Shown here one piece after another: positions 56,253 to 64,000 of a stretch of 64,000 nucleotides of DNA. Position numbers and translations under genes: made by a program. Position 1 is the stretch's first letter. Each line of letters opens with the position of its first letter. The DNA lies in contig NZ_CP056122.1 in the NCBI RefSeq assembly GCF_018219455.1, positions 1,798,001-1,862,000 on the forward strand. The letters are read 5' to 3'. The notes beneath the pieces were generated by a model. That model ran no database searches. It was not told the DNA's origin and saw only the letters and a program-made list of their open reading frames with translations. Source of the DNA: Moritella sp. 5. Its GTDB lineage: Bacteria > Pseudomonadota > Gammaproteobacteria > Enterobacterales > Moritellaceae.

Positions 56253-57610
56253 TGTTTGGAGTTAATGTAACGACAGCTACGCAATCTGAAACATCATCTA
56301 CGACACAGTCATTATCAGTGCCGATTGCGGATGTGTCTTCGACAAGCAATATTGAAGAACAGCGTTTTCGTACTATTCAGCAAGAGATTATGGCGATTAT
56401 TGCGCCATCTGTCGTTGTCACCTTAAGTCCAGAAGAGCTCGAGGAGCGTACATTTGAAGCGGTTGGAAGCATTGCAGCACGTCAGCAATTTCCAATTGGC
56501 GGTATCGAACAACGCAATATTAGTCAGCGCCTTGTCGATGAAATGCTTGGTCTTGGTCCTTTGCAGGTGCTGATGGATGATCCTGAAATCACCGATATCA
56601 TGGTCAATGGGCATAAAGAAGTCTTCATTGAGCTGCGGGGTAAAGTGAAACGCGCTGATGTCAGTTTTCGCGATGAAGAACATGTATTGAACTTGGCGAG
56701 ACGGATAGTGAGCCGAATTGGTCGTCGTGTCGATGAAACAACGCCGATGGTCGATGCTCGTTTGCCAAATGGTAGCCGTGTGAATGTACTTATCCCACCG
56801 TTGGCATTAAATGGTACGTGTATTTCGATTCGTAAATTTAATGAGAAAAAGCACAGCTTAGAGCAACTTGCGGCGTTGGGTGCGATGTCGACAGAAATGG
56901 CGAGTGTACTTAATATTATTGCCCGTTCGCGCATTAATGTATTGATTTCTGGTGGTACTGGCGCAGGTAAAACGACGTTGTTGAATGCGCTGTCATTTGG
57001 CATATCACCAGACGAACGCATTATTACGATTGAAGATGCGGCAGAATTAAAGCTGCAACAACCCCATGTCGTGAGCATCGAAACGCGACCCTCGAGTGTC
57101 GAAGGTGCGCCTGCAATTGGTCAACGTGAGCTGTTACGTAATGCGCTACGAATGCGTCCCGATCGTATTATTCTAGGTGAGGTTCGTGGTGCTGAAGCGT
57201 TTGATATGATGCAAGCGATGAACACGGGTCATGATGGTTCGATGTCAACGCTTCACGCTAATTCCCCACATGATGCCTTAATTCGGTTAGAAAATATGTT
57301 ATTGATGGCAGAAGTTAATTTACCTGTATCGGCTTTACGTCGTCAAATTGCCAGTACCTTAGATGTCATTGTGCAAGTGGAGCGTATGCGAGATGGTAAA
57401 CGCCGCATTGTTAATATTACCGAAATTGTTGGTCTTGAAGGTGATCAATACCTTACCCATGATTTATTTCATTTTGATTATCAACACACGGATGCTCATG
57501 GTGACATTGTTGGGCGATTTTTATCGGCAAAAATATTACCGAGATTTAGTGAAAAAGTGCGTTATTACCAACTTGAATCGCAGTTAAAGCAAGCGCTAGG
57601 GGTGCGATAA
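56252..57610 (+). CDS. tadA: TadA/CpaF pilus assembly ATPase
   Basis: A 452-residue hexameric GspE-superfamily ATPase powering Flp pilus assembly and retraction. Walker A is GGTGAGKTT (G234-T242). The Asp box and Walker B appear as [15 protein letters not shown] and [20 protein letters not shown]; the His box as [20 protein letters not shown]. The N-terminal all-helical part ([26 protein letters not shown]) is typical of CpaF. The frame overlaps tadZ and tadB by one base at each end. No irregularities. Confidence 0.95.
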   Translation: MFGVNVTTATQSETSSTTQSLSVPIADVSSTSNIEEQRFRTIQQEIMAIIAPSVVVTLSPEELEERTFEAVGSIAARQQFPIGGIEQRNISQRLVDEMLGLGPLQVLMDDPEITDIMVNGHKEVFIELRGKVKRADVSFRDEEHVLNLARRIVSRIGRRVDETTPMVDARLPNGSRVNVLIPPLALNGTCISIRKFNEKKHSLEQLAALGAMSTEMASVLNIIARSRINVLISGGTGAGKTTLLNALSFGISPDERIITIEDAAELKLQQPHVVSIETRPSSVEGAPAIGQRELLRNALRMRPDRIILGEVRGAEAFDMMQAMNTGHDGSMSTLHANSPHDALIRLENMLLMAEVNLPVSALRRQIASTLDVIVQVERMRDGKRRIVNITEIVGLEGDQYLTHDLFHFDYQHTDAHGDIVGRFLSAKILPRFSEKVRYYQLESQLKQALGVR

Positions 57611-58539
57611 TGCAGGTTATTATTGGTTCGTTATTATTTTTAGTGTTCCTATTAAGCAGCTATAAAGTACTGCAATACCAGCGACAACGAATGGTATTAA
57701 AGCGTCGACTAAATTTAGTCTCCGCAGTTGATTTAACCGTTAATACAGCAACTTCAGCCTTGTTTATTTGGCAGCAGAAAACAGGTTTTTTGCTGCAATA
57801 CTGGTCGCAGATACAGTCGCGCATTGATTCGCTGTTTGATCGTCAGTCTAAACGTTGGTTATTGATAACCTTAGTTTCTGCGGCGCTGGGAACTTGGTTT
57901 TTCATGCCTTTTTTTTCACACTTGATGAGAATGATGATTATTGTGATTTCTGTTATTGGCATTGCTGGGGCGAGTTATTGGCTGATGCGAGTGCGTCAAC
58001 ATCGTGAATTTGAAGCCGCCTTTACCCAAGTATTAGGGCAGATGTCCCGTGCTGTATCGGCGGGTATTTCTGTACCACAAGCCATTGCGCAAATTGCTGA
58101 TTATCAGCAGGGGATGTTAGGCCGAGAGTTTAGTTTGATCCGCGATAGGTTAGAAATTGGTATTGGTTTAAAGCAAGCGCTGGATCAAGCCAGTATCCGT
58201 TTGCCTTATGTTAGCTTTCACTTCTTTCGTGTCGCGCTGATCTTAAATGAAGAGAACGGTGGTCAGCTTCGTGAAGTATTACATAGTTTGAGTCGTACTG
58301 TGCATGATAATGCCGCGATTAAAATGAAGATCAAAAGTTTAACGGCAGAGCCACGTATGACGGCGGCAATTTTAGCAAGCTTACCGGTAATACTGATTGG
58401 TGTTATGTTTTTCAAAAATCCAAGTGCTTTTATTACCTTAACCCAAAGTGCTAGTGGCCATTTAGTGTTGGGGTATGTAGTGACCAGTATGGCGCTTGGT
58501 TTAGCTGTCATTCATTTGTTAACTAAGGTGCGTGCTTAA
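57610..58539 (+). CDS. tadB: TadB inner-membrane platform protein
   Basis: A 309-residue GSPII_F-family membrane protein. Membrane segments lie about 1-18, 85-100 and 104-124, and at the C-terminus 255-275 and 285-305. The cytosolic F domain carries RAVSAGISVPQAIAQIAD, LIRDRLEIGIGLKQALDQAS and LREVLHSLSRTVHDNAAIKM. With TadC it forms the platform through which TadA drives pilin insertion. It overlaps tadA by one base and tadC by one base. Confidence 0.92.
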   Translation: MQVIIGSLLFLVFLLSSYKVLQYQRQRMVLKRRLNLVSAVDLTVNTATSALFIWQQKTGFLLQYWSQIQSRIDSLFDRQSKRWLLITLVSAALGTWFFMPFFSHLMRMMIIVISVIGIAGASYWLMRVRQHREFEAAFTQVLGQMSRAVSAGISVPQAIAQIADYQQGMLGREFSLIRDRLEIGIGLKQALDQASIRLPYVSFHFFRVALILNEENGGQLREVLHSLSRTVHDNAAIKMKIKSLTAEPRMTAAILASLPVILIGVMFFKNPSAFITLTQSASGHLVLGYVVTSMALGLAVIHLLTKVRA

Positions 58540-59423
58540 TGACTTTATCTTTATGGTTAGCTGTCGTGTTGCTCATCAGCGGCGCGGTGATGGCATTGAT
58601 ATTTAATGGTCCAGCTCAACGCCGAGAGTTGCTGTTGCAGCGTCTTGCATTGGTATCGATTAAACACAATGCTGATCTGGCTCGTTCACTTAACGCGGAG
58701 TCAACATCAAGCTTATGGCAGCGTTTAACCGTCGCGCCAGATATCGCGATGTTATTGGTTAAAGCAGGGTTTCATGGTTCTCGAGCGGGTGCGTATTTTT
58801 TGGTGAGTAAATTAAGCTTGATGTTAATCAGTGGATTGACTTGGCAATGGTATGTCGACTTTGACTTAGATAAATTTGTGTTAGCCAAAACGTTAGTCTT
58901 CGCTATTTCAGGCGGTTTACTTGCTGAACATTGGTTGAAGTGGCGGGCACGTACAGTCAATTATCGTGTTGCTCTGGCGTTACCTGATGCATTGGATTTG
59001 ATGGTGATTTGTGTTGAATCTGGTTTAACGTTAGAAGCTGTATTTCAACGCGTTGGTCATGAAATGGAGGCTGTTGCACCTGAGTTATCTCGTGAATGGC
59101 TAATTACCGAAGCGGAGTTAAGATTATTAGACTCTCGTTTAACCGCACTGGATAACTTAGCCAAACGGACTGACTTAGTTGAAGTTGAAAATATGGTCAT
59201 TGCATTGTCTCAGGCTGAAAAATACGGCAGTAAGATTGCACCTACGATGCGTTTGATAGCCAGTGATAGCCGTCAATATCAGTACCTTCGTTTAGAGGAG
59301 AGAGTCGGAAAAATTCCAGCGAAAATGTCATTACCTGTGGTGCTTTTAATTATGTTACCTGTGGTCGTACTGATCGTTGCGCCAACGATTCTCGTTTTAT
59401 TAGACAGCATAGGAGGATTATGA
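58539..59423 (+). CDS. tadC: TadC inner-membrane platform protein
   Basis: A 294-residue GSPII_F-family membrane protein, partner of TadB. Membrane segments are near 1-20, 80-100, 110-130 and the C-terminal LPVVLLIMLPVVVLIVAPTI. The F domain includes ALPDALDLMVICVESGLTLE, AVFQRVGHEMEAVAPELSRE and LSQAEKYGSKIAPTMRLIAS. It overlaps the following TPR lipoprotein gene by four bases (ATGA), so the chain of translational coupling continues. Confidence 0.92.
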   Translation: MTLSLWLAVVLLISGAVMALIFNGPAQRRELLLQRLALVSIKHNADLARSLNAESTSSLWQRLTVAPDIAMLLVKAGFHGSRAGAYFLVSKLSLMLISGLTWQWYVDFDLDKFVLAKTLVFAISGGLLAEHWLKWRARTVNYRVALALPDALDLMVICVESGLTLEAVFQRVGHEMEAVAPELSREWLITEAELRLLDSRLTALDNLAKRTDLVEVENMVIALSQAEKYGSKIAPTMRLIASDSRQYQYLRLEERVGKIPAKMSLPVVLLIMLPVVVLIVAPTILVLLDSIGGL

Positions 59424-60229
59424 TGACGTCTTTTTTACTAAAATGGCTGTTAGCCTGCTGCGTCCTGACGTTGGCCGGGTGTAGCTCTCACCAAGCTAAT
59501 GTCACTGAAGAGATGAAAAACGACCGTGGACTCGCGCAACTTGCGCTTGAAAGTGGCCGACCAGAAAGCGCGATTACTATCTATCGCCAGCAACTTAAAC
59601 TACAGCCAACGGATATTTCGTTGTTATTGGCTTTAGGAACTGCTTACAACCAAATGTCTGAGTTTGATTTAGCCTTGCATTACCTTAATAAAGCGCAGTC
59701 TCTGTTATCCAGTGAAAGGTTTGAATCGAATGCGTCGCCTAAATCGGATGAAACTCGCGGCCAAATATTACGTGAAAAGGGCAATGCAAAACAAGGGTTA
59801 GGGCAAGTTAAACTCGCATTAGTGGATTTAAAACAAGCAGTAGAATTATTACCTAATGATGCGAAAACATTAAACAGCCTCGGTATTAATTACGCATTAT
59901 TTAAAGATTATAGCCCAGCAAGAACTGCCTTTATTCGCGCGTTAGCCAACGAGCCTGAAAATCTAGAATATCGTAATAACTTAGCCTTAGCTTGGATTTT
60001 AGACGGTCAACCAGAGCAAGGTATTAATGTACTTTATTCGCATTATTTACGCGGCAGTTCAACATCAAAGAGTCGTCAGAATTTAGCACTCGCATTTGCC
60101 ATGAAAGGGGATGTTGAAGCAGCTAAAACCATTGCAAAACAAGATCTGACTAAAGCTGAACTGGAAAGTAACACCGCTTATTACCAACAATTACAGCAGC
60201 AACAAGAGTTACAGCTGGTTAAGCCATGA
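59420..60229 (+). CDS. tadD: TadD-like TPR lipoprotein
   Basis: A 269-residue lipoprotein (lipobox LAGC, C21) with four to five tetratricopeptide repeats: GLAQLALESGRPESAITIYR, ALGTAYNQMSEFDLALHYLN, KGNAKQGLGQVKLALVDLKQ and LNSLGINYALFKDYSPARTA. TadD proteins are pilotins for the Tad secretin, helping it reach the outer membrane. It overlaps tadC and tadE by four bases each (ATGA type). The start could be either of two adjacent ATGs. Confidence 0.87.
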   Translation: MMTSFLLKWLLACCVLTLAGCSSHQANVTEEMKNDRGLAQLALESGRPESAITIYRQQLKLQPTDISLLLALGTAYNQMSEFDLALHYLNKAQSLLSSERFESNASPKSDETRGQILREKGNAKQGLGQVKLALVDLKQAVELLPNDAKTLNSLGINYALFKDYSPARTAFIRALANEPENLEYRNNLALAWILDGQPEQGINVLYSHYLRGSSTSKSRQNLALAFAMKGDVEAAKTIAKQDLTKAELESNTAYYQQLQQQQELQLVKP

Positions 60230-60732
60230 GTGTTAGTAACGCGATTAACTTTGGTAAGACAATGAAGTCTAGTCAAACAAAACACCGTCAGAAAGGCAGT
60301 GTCAGCATTGAATTTGCGGTAAGTATTTTACCCTTTTTTGTATTGTTGTTAGCACTTATCGAAATTAGCCGTTTTATGATGGTGGGGAGTGTTATCGATG
60401 TCGCGTTGGTTTCTGCGACTCGACAATTAGTCGTGACGAAGGCGGGTCAAGATCTGACGGGGGAATTACAGCGGACCTTGTCTGAACAACATTTACCTTT
60501 ATTGAATAGCAGTAAGATGACTGTTAAAGCGCGTTACTTCGATTCTTTGACGGCGCTTGCTAATGGCTCGGGGTTAGACGATTTTCAGAATCAGGATTTT
60601 GCTGAGTTCACGCTGGTTTATCCTTACCAAGCTTTATTTATGACTGGTCAGATTGATAGCTTTAATCGTTTAACGAGTTTTAATCGTACGATTTTAGTGA
60701 CGTTAGAGCGGGGTGCCAGCCATGGGAATTAA
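60226..60732 (+). CDS. tadE: TadE-like pseudopilin
   Basis: A 168-residue minor pilin-like protein. A basic leader of about 26 residues ends in RQKGSVSIEFAVSILPFFVL, which resembles a TadE/Flp-type prepilin motif: glycine followed by a mature segment with glutamate at +5 (S-V-S-I-E). The ectodomain is short and beta-rich. TadE and TadF are processed like Flp and required for fibre assembly. Overlaps tadD and tadF frames. Confidence 0.87.
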   Translation: MSVSNAINFGKTMKSSQTKHRQKGSVSIEFAVSILPFFVLLLALIEISRFMMVGSVIDVALVSATRQLVVTKAGQDLTGELQRTLSEQHLPLLNSSKMTVKARYFDSLTALANGSGLDDFQNQDFAEFTLVYPYQALFMTGQIDSFNRLTSFNRTILVTLERGASHGN

Positions 60733-61333
60733 ATGGAGTATGCGTACGGGTCAGCGTGGCAGTAGTGTGATCGAATTACCCGTTATCACATTTGTTATGG
60801 TCGTTTTGGTCTTGTTTATAGTGAATATAAATCAAGCTATTAGCCAAAAAAATAAACTTGATAATTTGGCATATTCACTCACGTCTATCGTGGCGTGTGA
60901 GCAGTGTGACAATGCCATGCTGGTTTCAGCCTCTAAATCATCGACATCCGGAGTCATTTCAACCGCCTTAACGGAGTCTTTACTGCAGATTGCGCAACGT
61001 CGTTTTAATACGTTGATTTCAAAATCCACAGCAGAACTGGGGATCCATGTTGAACAAGTGGTATTTGATGTGGCAACACAGATACCAAGGTTACACGATA
61101 TTAATGCTGGAGCGGCATGCTTATCGAGACCGCCGTTATTGTCCTTAACGGATTTGTCTCCAATTGGCACGATTCAAGGTTTCAATGCGGGCCAACATGC
61201 CGAAATATTTCAAGTCACTGTTTGTATTAAAGGCATAAATAGCATTGCAGGCAATTTAACGCCTTTGTTAATTCGCAATTTTAACGACCGTTATTATCAG
61301 AGTTCAGCGTTATTAATAGGGCGATCACTATGA
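60722..61333 (+). CDS. tadF: TadF-like pseudopilin
   Basis: A 203-residue minor pilin-like protein. The leader RTGQRGSSVIELPVITFVMV has the glycine-then-glutamate (+5) processing site followed by a hydrophobic helix. The ectodomain has cysteines (ACEQCDN, AACLSR, TVCIKG), allowing disulfides. GTG 60713 is also in frame; ATG 60722 has GCGGGG upstream. Overlaps tadE by 11 bases and tadG by four bases (ATGA). Confidence 0.85.
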   Translation: MGIKWSMRTGQRGSSVIELPVITFVMVVLVLFIVNINQAISQKNKLDNLAYSLTSIVACEQCDNAMLVSASKSSTSGVISTALTESLLQIAQRRFNTLISKSTAELGIHVEQVVFDVATQIPRLHDINAGAACLSRPPLLSLTDLSPIGTIQGFNAGQHAEIFQVTVCIKGINSIAGNLTPLLIRNFNDRYYQSSALLIGRSL

Positions 61334-62532
61334 ATTTTATACAACGTCAACGCGGCGCGATCACATTAACCTTTGCTTTTATGTTGCCAGCGATAGTGAG
61401 CTTATTAGCCATGACTGTATTTTTTTCTATGTATAGCCAAGTTGTAATTCGTGCGGGACAAGCGACTGATTCAGCAGTGCTTGCCTGTGCTTATCAGCAA
61501 AGTAACAATACCGAGGTGACAGAGAATATTTTGGAATACTACAGGCCCAATTTCGTGCTACCGGTACTGAATAAAAGTGTCAGCCTCAATAGCAAGAATG
61601 GCTGTCAGATTAAGGCGCAATATCGCTTTAAACCGGCGATGCTGGAATCACTACCCGTTGATATTAAAGGTAATGTCGAGATGAAGTCAAACAGTCTGTC
61701 ACGCTCTAAATTGATCCGTAATGTGAATGTGATTCAAGACCCGGTAGATTTTGCCCTCATTCTGGATATATCAGGTTCGATGTCACGGGATTTACCTGAA
61801 TTAAAAAAAATAATTACTGATGTGATTAACGATATTGATCCAAATAGTAATCAGGTTCGATTTTCTATTGTGCCTTTTCAAACGGGTGTTGGTGTGACTG
61901 GTGCGCCTTGGTTACTTAGTTCTGAAGACAGTCCTAAATGTGTGGATAGTCTGGTGTATACAAATGGAAATTTAGATGCAGATAAAACCGTGCAGTCGTT
62001 AAATTATCCTTCTAAAAAATTGGATTTTAATGAAGTAACACCGGATCGTTATTTAGATCGTTGTAGCGAAACCTCATTTATTTTACCACTGACAAACAAT
62101 CTTAATAATGTCATTCGCCATGTTGAATTATTAGAAACAACTGGAGGGAGTACCGCTTCTTTCCAAGGGTTTATTTGGGGTGTTCGCACCTTGACCGAGG
62201 AGTGGCAAAAAGAGTGGAATGTTACACCCGTACAGTCAACCGCGCTGACTCAGCGCTTGATCTTGTTTACCGATGGTAGTGATAGTCGACAAGATTATTT
62301 CAATGACTTAATGCGTGCTGGTTTATGCGATGAGGTTCAGCAAAACCTTAATATTGAAGTCAGTTTCATCGGTTTTGGGGTATCGGCAACACGGATTAAG
62401 CAATTCCGACAATGTGCGGGTAGTAATGGCACTGTGTTTGATGCGAACAATACTGCGGAGTTAGCAGCCTATTTCAAGGATGCAATCAGGGTCAATACTG
62501 AAACCAAGGTACGTATTGTACTGGGAGAGTAG
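61330..62532 (+). CDS. tadG: TadG-like protein with VWA domain
   Basis: A 400-residue protein with an N-terminal hydrophobic segment (RQRGAITLTFAFMLPAIVSL, about 6-35) and a von Willebrand factor A domain. The metal-ion-dependent adhesion site is intact: D146-I-S148-G-S150 in FALILDISGSMSRDL; FTDGSDSRQDY supplies the later aspartate. TadG is the last gene of the Tad locus and may act in envelope anchoring or adhesion. Its N-terminal leader resembles the TadE/F leader but lacks the +5 glutamate. Stop is followed by 80 bases with no obvious terminator. Confidence 0.87.
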   Translation: MNFIQRQRGAITLTFAFMLPAIVSLLAMTVFFSMYSQVVIRAGQATDSAVLACAYQQSNNTEVTENILEYYRPNFVLPVLNKSVSLNSKNGCQIKAQYRFKPAMLESLPVDIKGNVEMKSNSLSRSKLIRNVNVIQDPVDFALILDISGSMSRDLPELKKIITDVINDIDPNSNQVRFSIVPFQTGVGVTGAPWLLSSEDSPKCVDSLVYTNGNLDADKTVQSLNYPSKKLDFNEVTPDRYLDRCSETSFILPLTNNLNNVIRHVELLETTGGSTASFQGFIWGVRTLTEEWQKEWNVTPVQSTALTQRLILFTDGSDSRQDYFNDLMRAGLCDEVQQNLNIEVSFIGFGVSATRIKQFRQCAGSNGTVFDANNTAELAAYFKDAIRVNTETKVRIVLGE

Positions 62533-62612
62533 CTGTTTAGCGTTGTGATGTTATCTAGGGCTTAAGAATAATAATTCAAAAATTAGTTAAATTAATCGTA
62601 TTAGAGGTACTT

Positions 62613-63077
62613 ATGTTTAAAAAATGGCTTGTGGTGTTCACATTATTGTTGTCTAGCCAAGCGCACGCTTATCAACGAGGCGAAATGCTTTCTGCGGCCG
62701 CTCAGGAACAACTTGGGTTAAACCCCAATCGAGTGTCGTTAATTGATTTTTTTGCTGAGTGGTGCGTGTCTTGTCGTGCTGAACTGCCAGAAGTAAACCA
62801 GTTAGTGCCTTCATTGCATGCATTAGGGGTTGATGTTGTTGGTGTCGATGTAGATGAGAATGTGGCTGCTGGTATTGCATTTCAGAAATCGTTGGGAATC
62901 AAATTCCGCGTTGTTAACGATGCTGATCAAACGCTGGTTGATGATTTTCAACCGATTGGTATGCCGGCGCTGTATTACATTTACAAAGGCCAAGTGTTAA
63001 AGGTGCGTTATGGTGCGATTAATCATATTGGAGATGTCATTATGAGTGACTTGAAAGGTATGGGGCTAGGTCAATGA
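62613..63077 (+). CDS. Exported TlpA/ResA-like thioredoxin
   Basis: A 154-residue protein with a signal peptide (MFKKWLVVFTLLLSSQAHA, cleaved near 19) and a thioredoxin fold. The active site is W50-C51-V-S-C54 in FFAEWCVSCRAELPEVNQL, and the cis-proline loop is IGMPALYYIYKGQVLKVRYG. It reduces or oxidises thiols in the periplasm. It overlaps the following DUF4266 gene by four bases. Thioredoxin-DUF4266-DUF3570 trios recur in gammaproteobacteria; the role is not known, but the thioredoxin probably keeps the C-terminal cysteines of the DUF4266 protein in the right state (inference). Confidence 0.9.
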   Translation: MFKKWLVVFTLLLSSQAHAYQRGEMLSAAAQEQLGLNPNRVSLIDFFAEWCVSCRAELPEVNQLVPSLHALGVDVVGVDVDENVAAGIAFQKSLGIKFRVVNDADQTLVDDFQPIGMPALYYIYKGQVLKVRYGAINHIGDVIMSDLKGMGLGQ

Positions 63078-63718
63078 AACCTTATGCACAATTAACCTTA
63101 CTGTCTTCTTCGCTGCTATTGACCTGTTTTGGTCTGCAAGCCGAAGTAACGACTACAGACCAAGACTCACCTTACCAAGTGACGGAGTCTATTTCTAATG
63201 TGGTTTACAAAAGCCAGGAAACAATCGCAGAAGTGTCGGCATCTTCTCGTCAGCATACAGCTGAAACACCGACAATCGTTGTGATCAGGCCTGTTAATGT
63301 GCAGAACCACCAGTCATCACAATCTGTTATTAGCGCGTTACCGAAAATAACGATGCCGGCAGTTATACCAAGCGTGTTACCAACAGTTATACCAAGTGCT
63401 TTACCAACCCCGATACCAAAAGTTTTACCCACAGTGATACCAGCACCGATACCTGTTTATCCTGTATTGAATGCATCGGTATTCCCCGAACCTGTGAGTA
63501 ATGATGTAGATGAAGAACCTTCTTTGTTCTCGGCGATTAGTGACTGGTTTAGCGTTAAGCCTGTTAAACCTTGGCAAAAAGGGACTCTGGCGAAAAAATC
63601 CATGAAACCCGGTGGAGAAGTGCCTGAGTTTGATGTGTTTTCAGAAAAAGTATTTGCTTATAAACAAGGTTCGATTGGCGGTAATGGTGTCGGTGGTGGC
63701 GGCTGTGGCTGTAATTAA
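63074..63718 (+). CDS. Exported Pro-repeat protein with C-terminal DUF4266 domain
   Basis: A 214-residue exported protein; signal peptide about 1-23. A central repeat tract, roughly residues 90-140, alternates VLPTVIP, ALPTPIP, KVLPTVIP and PAPIPVYP units, an extended proline-rich spacer. The C-terminus is a DUF4266 domain: KPWQKGTLAKKSMKPGG, then SIGGNGVGGGGCGCN, ending in the GGGCGCN motif with two cysteines. The typical DUF4266 protein is short (about 70-80 residues), so the spacer is unusual. It is coupled to the thioredoxin gene by a four-base overlap and sits before a DUF3570 gene. Confidence 0.8.
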   Translation: MKPYAQLTLLSSSLLLTCFGLQAEVTTTDQDSPYQVTESISNVVYKSQETIAEVSASSRQHTAETPTIVVIRPVNVQNHQSSQSVISALPKITMPAVIPSVLPTVIPSALPTPIPKVLPTVIPAPIPVYPVLNASVFPEPVSNDVDEEPSLFSAISDWFSVKPVKPWQKGTLAKKSMKPGGEVPEFDVFSEKVFAYKQGSIGGNGVGGGGCGCN

Positions 63719-63823
63719 AAGCACCTTGTTCCGCGCGTAAATAGACGCTTGTTCTGTAGCTAGTGATTTAGACGGTATTGCTGATAAATCACAGTTGTAA
63801 TCAATTAAAGATGAATGATAAAA

Positions 63824-64000
63824 ATGAATATAAAATTACCGTTAACCCTACTTGGCCTTGCTGCTGGCTCTGTATCTGCTGCAGACCATGTATCGATCCA
63901 TCATTTGAGTTTTGAAGAATACGGCGATAAGATCAAAGCCGGGGACAACATTCTCTCGCTAGAGAAGAATATTGGTTTGGATTGGACCATCACAGCCGAA
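63824..64000 (+). CDS. DUF3570 outer-membrane protein, 5' end only
   Basis: The first 59 codons of a gene that runs off the window. Signal peptide (MNIKLPLTLLGLAAGSVSA, cleaved near 20), then ADHVSIHHLSFEEYGDKIKA, the N-terminal signature pattern of DUF3570 (a predicted outer-membrane beta-barrel family). Its place behind a thioredoxin and DUF4266 protein matches the usual gene order of this trio. Continuation lies outside the window. Confidence 0.7.
   Translation, partial: MNIKLPLTLLGLAAGSVSAADHVSIHHLSFEEYGDKIKAGDNILSLEKNIGLDWTITAE

Overview
The window looks like a chromosomal segment of a marine gammaproteobacterium. AT-rich coding, Fur-box-rich intergenic regions, VCR-like integron attC sites, two large chemoreceptors and a NorR/sigma-54 hcp-hcr unit all fit a Vibrio/Shewanella/Moritella-type host. 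Moritella is my best guess, but it is inference only. No rRNA, tRNA, CRISPR array or insertion sequence was recognised.

Layout. 1-1715: the distal end of an integron cassette array, with three gene cassettes, two complete attC sites flanking them, one attC entering from the left and one truncated attC closing the array. 2046-8802: lytic transglycosylase slt, then a Fur-box-preceded CHASE-PAS-GGDEF-EAL protein, then a second Fur box driving a fagA-like small gene and fumC. 8915-20857: a GNAT acetyltransferase, the glutathione-dependent reductase yghU, two dCache-type chemoreceptors, a small lipoprotein, a DHH phosphoesterase, a SEC-C mini-protein, an expanded RecX-like protein and a GlnD paralogue whose HD (uridylyl-removing) site is degenerate. 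21275-28261: a MocR regulator divergent from PaiA/PaiB-like genes, a GH1 6-phospho-beta-glucosidase, a YeaR-like cupin, a DsbA-family protein and a BCCT betaine transporter. 28551-29141: a DUF2238 membrane protein that probably starts with AUU. 29198-35638: a complete histidine-utilisation operon hutC / hutI-hutG-hutU-hutH with matching HutC operator candidates. 35935-38421: three exported proteins, including a prephenate-dehydratase-like periplasmic protein and a DUF1460 amidase. 38571-45301: aldehyde dehydrogenase, then hcr-hcp and norR, with a sigma-54 promoter and three identical-format NorR sites. 45651-46703: two small hypotheticals.

46767-62532 is the most cohesive accessory block. Two divergent large lipoproteins (one with a long Asp run, one with Lcl/DUF1566 modules) share a Fur box. 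They are followed by a full Tad/Flp pilus operon (flp, rcpC/cpaB, rcpA/cpaC, cpaD-like, tadZ, tadA, tadB, tadC, tadD-like, tadE, tadF, tadG) with no prepilin peptidase in view. The window closes with a TlpA-like thioredoxin, a Pro-repeat DUF4266 protein and the start of a DUF3570 protein, which look like one operon.

Shared themes are iron control (three Fur boxes), nitrosative stress (NorR/Hcp/Hcr, possibly the YeaR-like gene) and surface attachment (Tad pilus, c-di-GMP enzyme, chemoreceptors). Functional links between these blocks are inference.
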